Shown: positions 5,895 to 9,313 of the stretch, piece by piece
Position numbering within the stretch: position 1 is the stretch's first letter
How the letters are laid out: the number at the start of each line of letters is the position of its first letter
Source of the DNA: Gp6-AA40 sp046765795
GTDB taxonomy: Bacteria > Acidobacteriota > Vicinamibacteria > Vicinamibacterales > UBA2999
Direction: 5' to 3'
Assembly: GCA_046765795.1 (NCBI GenBank)
Contig: JBKPRH010000497.1
Span: 1-9,313, forward strand
Length of the DNA: 9,313 nucleotides
Position numbers and translations under genes: made by a program
Notes under the pieces: model-generated
The model's database searches: none
Told to the model about the DNA's origin: nothing
What the model saw: the letters and a program-made list of their open reading frames with translations, nothing else

Positions 5895-7634
5895 CTAGAG
5901 GCTGAACTGCACCGTGACGGTCATGATCACCGGCACTGGCGTCCCGTTCAGCAGCGTCGGCGTGAACTCCCACTGCTTCACCGCGTCCATGGCCGCCTGA
6001 TCGAGAAGCGGGATCGACCTCAAGATGCGCGCGTCCTGCACCTTTCCGTCCACCCCGATCACCGTTTCAAGGATCACGACGCCCTGCACGTTGGCGGACT
6101 GTGCGATCGGCGGGTAGACCGGCGCCACGTGTTTGGTCTTCACCGGCTGTTTCATGTTCCCACCCACACGGACGGCATTCGCCGGCCAGCCCGGAGGCGG
6201 CGGTGGCGGAGGCGTTGGTGGAATTGCACCAGCAGGAGTGCCGAACACAGCCGGGGTGCCGTGCAGCATCATGCGCGGCTCGGCACCCGGCATGAACGCG
6301 AATGTGACGTCGAATGCAATCGGGCCATCTGCAGGTGGATCGTATTGCCACTGTTTCACGGCATCGATCGCCGCTTTCAAGAATGCCTCGCTCGGAGGGG
6401 CGACGGGTTCAGGGGTCGCCCCGCGTCCACCGCGCGCACCGACCCCCGTGCTCCGGGCCTCAGCCACTCGTCCCTGGCGATCGACCACGACGCGCACGGA
6501 GACGATGACCATACCGCTCGTCTCTACTGCCGGATTCTGCGGGGTGACAGAGAACGTCCGTCGCGGGATCGGATTCTCCGGCGTGATGGGCTTGGCTTGG
6601 CGCTCGATCGGACCGACCTGGCTCTGGCCCGCGATCGCCGCAAGTGGAGGCGACGGCGGCGCGCCCACGCGTCCCTGCGCGAGCACAATCTCCGTCAGTG
6701 GAAACATTGACACCGCAGACCATGCTCCCGCCGCGATGACCGCCGTCATGGTCGCAACCGACACGAGTATTCGCCTCGACGACATGACCGTCTCCTTCGA
6801 AATCAACACCATTCGCCTGAACAGGTGCCGCCGGCGTGCGAATGCGGCGGCCGGCGCCTGCCTTGGCGCATCTGCGAAGACCAGCAACGCTTCGAGGTAG
6901 GCACGGCGTTGCGACGTCGCGAGCACCGTCAGTTCGTCGACGACTTCTTCGCGGGCTAACCGTACGCGCGCGATCAACCACAGGATCGCCGGGTGAAACC
7001 ACAGCACCGCTTTCACGACCTCTTCAACGACGACCCAGATCCAATCCCGCCTGCGCACATGAAAGAGCTCATGACAGAGGACGACTTGTTGAATCTGATC
7101 GGATTGGGCGCGAAGCATCTCAGGAAGCAGAACGACCGGGCGGCGGAATCCGAACGTCACCGGTTGACCACTCGCGACATAGCGGATCTCGGCTCGCGCG
7201 CGAACGAGATCCTGCGCCTCCTCATGGACGCGACACAGCGGAGCGACGATCCCGTCGCGCCTCAGTTGCCGAAGCCGCCACAGACCGAGGCCGACCCAGC
7301 ACAGGCGAACGGCGATGCCGCCGACAAGCACCCAACCGAGCAGCGAGACCCAGTCAAATGCAGGGGCAATAACCGGTGCCGTCGGCGCGCCCGCCGGAAA
7401 ACCGGGCGCAGGGAGCAGCCTGATTGGCGTCGTGTCGGTGATCGTCATCACCATCGAACGGCGTGCCGGTAGCCACGGCAGGACGAGACACAGGGCGAGC
7501 AGCGCACGCCAGTAGACGTAACGCACGGCGGGTGCATCGATGCGTACGAGTGCGGCGAGTCCCGCTCCAAGCGCGACGAGGAACGTCACCTGCGCGCTGT
7601 ACGCCAGGAGATTGCCGAGCAGCGTCGCGTCCAT
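5895..7634 (-). CDS. M56 (BlaR1-like) membrane metallopeptidase with two C-terminal TonB_C-like domains
   Basis: A 579-residue predicted inner-membrane sensor protease. Hydrophobic segments lie at about 6-29, 36-56, 94-118 and 287-311, the BlaR1/MecR1 layout. The cytoplasmic zinc peptidase has HELFH (H188, E189, H192) followed by RRRDW, and the likely third ligand is E229 in LAREEVVDE. After the last membrane segment the protein should be periplasmic: GPIERQAKPITPENPIPRR (341-359), a divergent TonB_C-like unit (360-448), a proline run (about 473-481) and a clear TonB_C unit (496-579). No penicillin-binding serine motif is present, so the signal is not expected to be a beta-lactam acylating it. 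ATG 7634 overlaps the blaI stop (TGATG) and has GAGGAG 8 bases upstream; a GTG at 7637 would add one residue. It should cleave or inactivate BlaI on sensing; the ligand is unknown. Confidence 0.92.
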   Translation of the reverse strand: MDATLLGNLLAYSAQVTFLVALGAGLAALVRIDAPAVRYVYWRALLALCLVLPWLPARRSMVMTITDTTPIRLLPAPGFPAGAPTAPVIAPAFDWVSLLGWVLVGGIAVRLCWVGLGLWRLRQLRRDGIVAPLCRVHEEAQDLVRARAEIRYVASGQPVTFGFRRPVVLLPEMLRAQSDQIQQVVLCHELFHVRRRDWIWVVVEEVVKAVLWFHPAILWLIARVRLAREEVVDELTVLATSQRRAYLEALLVFADAPRQAPAAAFARRRHLFRRMVLISKETVMSSRRILVSVATMTAVIAAGAWSAVSMFPLTEIVLAQGRVGAPPSPPLAAIAGQSQVGPIERQAKPITPENPIPRRTFSVTPQNPAVETSGMVIVSVRVVVDRQGRVAEARSTGVGARGGRGATPEPVAPPSEAFLKAAIDAVKQWQYDPPADGPIAFDVTFAFMPGAEPRMMLHGTPAVFGTPAGAIPPTPPPPPPPGWPANAVRVGGNMKQPVKTKHVAPVYPPIAQSANVQGVVILETVIGVDGKVQDARILRSIPLLDQAAMDAVKQWEFTPTLLNGTPVPVIMTVTVQFSL

Positions 7635-8008
7635 CACTCCTGCTCCTCGATCAGTTGTTTGACGATGCGCCGTTGTTTCTCGGTGAGCTTGTTGTCTTTT
7701 GCCAGATGTACCAGCAGGCTGTCGGATGCACCGTCGAATACGCGGTCGAGGAAGTCCCTGACCATCGCGCCGATCACCTGCTGCCGGCGCTGGGCCGGCT
7801 TATAGACGTGTGCGCGATCCACGAGCGTCTTCTTGAGGTACCCCTTCTCCTCGAGAATCCGCATCATCGTCATCACCGTCGTGTAGGCGATGGTGCGCTT
7901 CTCGCGCATCGCCTCGTACACGTCGCGCACGGTGGCTTTGTCGCGGGACCAGACGACCTTCATGATCGCCAGCTCCTGCGGGGTGAGCGTCGGATGTGGC
8001 GTTCGCAC
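7634..8008 (-). CDS. blaI: BlaI/MecI/CopY-family transcriptional repressor
   Basis: A 124-residue winged-helix repressor of the usual BlaI length. LTPQELAIMKVVWSRDKATV (8-27) begins the DNA-binding domain. AYTTVMTMMRILEEKGYL (41-58) is the recognition helix and start of the wing, with DRAHVYKPAQ finishing it. Residues 74-122 are the helical dimerisation tail. It would bind operators as a dimer and be released when the M56 protease encoded next is activated. The site equivalent to the S. aureus BlaI scissile bond (N101-F102) reads H101-L102 here, so processing may differ. Start GTG 8008 is the only one giving the full family N-terminus; no good Shine-Dalgarno precedes it, and the promoter predicts a leader of only about 2 bases. 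It overlaps the M56 gene by one base (TGATG) and is almost certainly co-transcribed with it. The symbol denotes family; the regulated target may not be a beta-lactamase. Confidence 0.95.
   Translation of the reverse strand: MRTPHPTLTPQELAIMKVVWSRDKATVRDVYEAMREKRTIAYTTVMTMMRILEEKGYLKKTLVDRAHVYKPAQRRQQVIGAMVRDFLDRVFDGASDSLLVHLAKDNKLTEKQRRIVKQLIEEQE
7643..7648 (-). promoter_or_regulatory. Shine-Dalgarno of the M56 gene inside blaI
   Basis: Minus-strand GAGGAG with 8 bases to ATG 7634 is embedded in the last codons of blaI. Together with the TGATG overlap it indicates translational coupling of repressor and protease. Confidence 0.65.
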
Positions 8009-8016
8009 GCCTACGA

Positions 8017-8045
8017 ATTATTTAGTACTAGTACAGACGTGTCAA
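8017..8045 (-). promoter_or_regulatory. blaI promoter, TTGACA-17-AATAAT
   Basis: On the minus strand a perfect -35 TTGACA (8045-8040) is followed by a 17-base spacer and AATAAT (8022-8017, 5 of 6 to consensus). The -35 overlaps the TGA stop (8044-8042) of the upstream dehydrogenase-like gene. Transcription would start near 8010, two bases before the GTG of blaI. It is the best promoter match in the window and would let blaI-M56, and perhaps the tonB-like gene, be expressed independently of the upstream genes. Confidence 0.8.
8025..8034. promoter_or_regulatory. Candidate BlaI operator palindrome
   Basis: GTACTAGTAC is a perfect 10-bp palindrome lying wholly in the spacer between the -35 and -10 boxes of the blaI promoter. 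On the minus strand it also reads as the direct repeat GTACTA GTACTA (8034-8023). BlaI-family operators elsewhere use TACTA/TAGTA- or TACA/TGTA-type half sites, so autoregulation by this repressor is the simplest reading. A dimer bound here would block RNA polymerase. Confidence 0.65.
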
Positions 8046-9010
8046 GTACGAGGCAGGGTCTCGAGCGCGGCGGCTTCGCGCAATGCTTCCGTACGCCCGG
8101 CGAACAGCTCGAGTGCGCGCACGTCCTGCGCAAGACGCTCGACGATGTGGCCGGCACGAAATGAGTCGGCACCGACGATCTGTGTCGCGCGCGCGACCGC
8201 TCTTTGAGTAGCCTCGGTGGCGAGCAGTTTGGCCATCGACGCGTCGGCGAGTGACAGCTCGGTCGCCGACGCCGCCTTCCACGTCAACATGCGTGCGGCA
8301 TCGAGTTCCGTGGCGGCATCGGCCAGCAGCCCCTGCACCGTCTGCTCACCACCTGCTCCGCGATCGCGATGGCCGCGTGCAACCGTCAGCGCTTCGTGCA
8401 GCGCCCGTCGTCCCATGCCGAGTCCCGCTGCAGCCAGCAGCACACGTGCGCGTGTCATGAAAGGCTGCGTCGCCCCGGCGGACACAAATGGCGTGCGCTC
8501 GAATCGCACGTGACCGCAGACCAGGCCACTCAGGCCAGCGGTCTCCACCGGCTCCTGCCTGACGCCTGCGCCATCGAGCTTCACGGCGGCGGCAGTGAGT
8601 GCATCACCGTCTCTCACGCCGACGATGACGAGTCCGTGCTCTGTCAACGGCGTCACCCACGACGCGCGCCCGGACAGTGAACCCTGCTCGACGATCGGTA
8701 CTTCATCCGACGACAACGCGATTGCGCCAACAATCTCGCCTCGAGTCAGCTGCGCGCTCGCCTCGGTCCCACCGAGCCCCATCGTCACGCCGGCATGCAT
8801 CGCCAGCGCAACGGCTGCACCAGCCGATTCCCAGGCGAACGCTTCAACGAGGACGACCGCAGATAGCAGATCGCCTCGCGCATCGATGAGCAGTGCGCGC
8901 ACGGCGCCAGCCACGATGTCGTTGGCCGCGGCGCTCGGCGACAAGCCGCGCGCGAACGTCTGTGCCCTCTCCCGCCAGTCCTGTTGTGATGTGGAGAGAT
9001 TGAAATCCAT
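8042..9010 (-). CDS. Acyl-CoA dehydrogenase-like protein lacking the catalytic glutamate
   Basis: A 322-residue protein, shorter than the ~380 residues usual for the family, mainly through a reduced N-terminal helical domain. The frame is intact. GRASWVTPL aligns with the flavin-contact GRKLWITNG of normal members. GLGMGRRALHEALTVA and ELDAARMLTWKAA align with the C-terminal helical domain. The ERKQFG motif has become GHRDRG. The IYEGTSN segment has become LFAGRTE, putting alanine (A304) where the catalytic glutamate belongs. It is therefore probably not an active dehydrogenase: either a structural or regulatory paralogue, or a divergent enzyme of the superfamily. ATG 9010 starts MDFNLSTSQQDWRERA, a family-like N-terminus. 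The GTG at 9046 would begin translation inside a palindrome and overlap the HIT stop codon, so I reject it. The gene lies 35 bases after the HIT gene and 33 before blaI, on the same strand. Confidence 0.82.
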   Translation of the reverse strand: MDFNLSTSQQDWRERAQTFARGLSPSAAANDIVAGAVRALLIDARGDLLSAVVLVEAFAWESAGAAVALAMHAGVTMGLGGTEASAQLTRGEIVGAIALSSDEVPIVEQGSLSGRASWVTPLTEHGLVIVGVRDGDALTAAAVKLDGAGVRQEPVETAGLSGLVCGHVRFERTPFVSAGATQPFMTRARVLLAAAGLGMGRRALHEALTVARGHRDRGAGGEQTVQGLLADAATELDAARMLTWKAASATELSLADASMAKLLATEATQRAVARATQIVGADSFRAGHIVERLAQDVRALELFAGRTEALREAAALETLPRT

Positions 9011-9019
9011 CGTGACGCC

Positions 9020-9025
9020 ATTGTA
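9020..9025 (-). promoter_or_regulatory. Putative -10 box for the dehydrogenase-like gene
   Basis: Minus-strand TACAAT, the same hexamer as in front of asd, ends 9 bases before ATG 9010. Initiation would fall near 9013, leaving a leader of about 3 bases. No Shine-Dalgarno is present. A matching -35 is not evident, since a palindrome fills the spacer region. Confidence 0.4.
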
Positions 9026-9049
9026 GGTCCGGCTAAAGCCGGACACTAC
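9023..9049. repeat. REP-like palindrome between the HIT gene and the dehydrogenase-like gene
   Basis: GTCCGGCT (9027-9034) and AGCCGGAC (9037-9044) pair perfectly around an AA loop. The outer GTAG (9023-9026) and CTAC (9046-9049) extend the stem with one bulged A at 9045. The element covers the HIT stop codon (TAG, 9048-9046) and runs into the TACAAT box of the next gene. There is no T-run. Its compact, near-perfect, GC-rich form resembles intergenic REP elements. It might alternatively end HIT transcription by a Rho-aided route. Confidence 0.7.
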
Positions 9050-9313
9050 GTACGAGCGAAACGTTCGAAAATCGGTTTCAGGCGCTGCGCCGTCACGCTG
9101 AGCTCTTCGGGCAGAACGCGCGTGTCGCCGATGACAGTCATGAAGTTGGCGTCTCCCACCCAGCGCGGGACGAGATGCACGTGCAGATGATGCTGGATGC
9201 CGCCGCCAGATGGTTTCCCCAGATTGAGTCCCACGTTGATGCCACCAGGCTCGTAGGCTTCACGCAGCACGATCTCCGATCGCTGAGTGAGGTCGGCGAT
9301 CTCGTGCAACTCC
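9046..9313 (-). CDS. HIT-family protein, Ap4A phosphorylase-like, 3' part
   Basis: The last ~89 codons are present, ending at TAG 9048-9046; the frame is open to the window edge, so the true start lies outside. The histidine triad is intact in HHLHVHLVPRW (HxHxHxx), followed by GDANFMTVIGDTRVLPEEL. The preceding NVGLNLGKPSGGG loop and the VPRWxGDxNFM pattern are typical of the bacterial diadenosine-tetraphosphate phosphorylase/hydrolase group (for example the actinobacterial type). This group cleaves Ap4A and related nucleotides in the cytosol using the central histidine as nucleophile. A TTG at 9309 is an internal leucine codon and not a start. The dehydrogenase-like gene follows after a REP-like palindrome. 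Confidence 0.93.
   Translation of the reverse strand, partial: ELHEIADLTQRSEIVLREAYEPGGINVGLNLGKPSGGGIQHHLHVHLVPRWVGDANFMTVIGDTRVLPEELSVTAQRLKPIFERFART

Noticed and set aside
5820..6710. A 296-codon plus-strand frame opposite the M56 gene
   Set aside because: It is antisense to recognisable TonB_C domains and has His/Arg-rich composition with no domain.
7463..8164. A 233-codon plus-strand frame spanning the blaI gene and promoter
   Set aside because: It is antisense to blaI, whose winged helix and promoter are clear; no motif or ribosome site supports it.
9011..9046. GTG at 9046 as start of the dehydrogenase-like gene
   Set aside because: Translation would begin inside the REP-like palindrome and overlap the HIT stop codon. 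The ATG at 9010 gives a family-like N-terminus.
1..9313. Search for CRISPR arrays, tRNA/rRNA genes, transposases, integrases and attachment sites
   Set aside because: No spaced direct repeats, cloverleaf, recombinase gene or paired direct repeats were found by eye.

Overview
The window comes from a GC-rich, Gram-negative soil-type bacterium, most likely an acidobacterium (Vicinamibacteria-like). Four features point there: a 'VWFA-related Acidobacterial domain' secreted protein, the C-terminus of an ADOP-type MacB/FtsX permease, a BlaI-M56 pair whose protease carries TonB C-terminal domains, and many short intergenic gaps. This placement is inferred from gene content. There is no rRNA, tRNA, insertion sequence, phage or CRISPR signal, and no gene-free stretch over about 80 bases.

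Layout. (1) 1-311, plus: end of an ABC permease. (2) 318-2567, minus: secreted vWA-like protein with a Gln/Gly minisatellite, converging on the permease. (3) 2615-3778, plus: short/branched-chain acyl-CoA dehydrogenase, divergent from (2). (4) 3817-4968, plus: aspartate-semialdehyde dehydrogenase of the gammaproteobacterial type, separated from (3) by four copies of a heptamer repeat. (5) 4982-5815, minus: exported protein with two TonB_C-like domains. (6) 5895-7634, minus: M56 (BlaR1-like) membrane metallopeptidase with two TonB_C-like domains as its periplasmic end. (7) 7636-8008, minus: BlaI/MecI-type repressor, overlapping (6) by one base. (8) 8042-9010, minus: degenerate acyl-CoA dehydrogenase homologue lacking the catalytic glutamate. 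(9) 9046-9313, minus: 3' part of a HIT-family Ap4A phosphorylase-like gene.

How the genes may work together. Genes 5-7 look like a sensing cassette. BlaI would repress its own promoter, a strong TTGACA-17-AATAAT with a perfect 10-bp palindrome in the spacer. The M56 protease would sense a periplasmic signal through TonB_C domains instead of a penicillin-binding domain. The neighbouring exported protein copies that same ectodomain, including a nearly identical 19-residue linker, so it could be a ligand, competitor or partner. This is the best candidate for an undescribed system here. BlaI-M56 pairs and M56-TonB fusions as such are known; the soluble duplicate and its linker motif are the new angle.

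A second theme is promoter architecture. Four genes (acyl-CoA dehydrogenase, asd, blaI, dehydrogenase-like) have a 5/6 match to TATAAT ending only 6-9 bases before the start codon, which suggests leaderless or near-leaderless mRNAs. Three genes (vWA protein, M56, tonB-like) instead have clear Shine-Dalgarno sequences. No intrinsic terminator with a T-run was found. The two convergent junctions (gaps of 6 and 13 bases) contain none.
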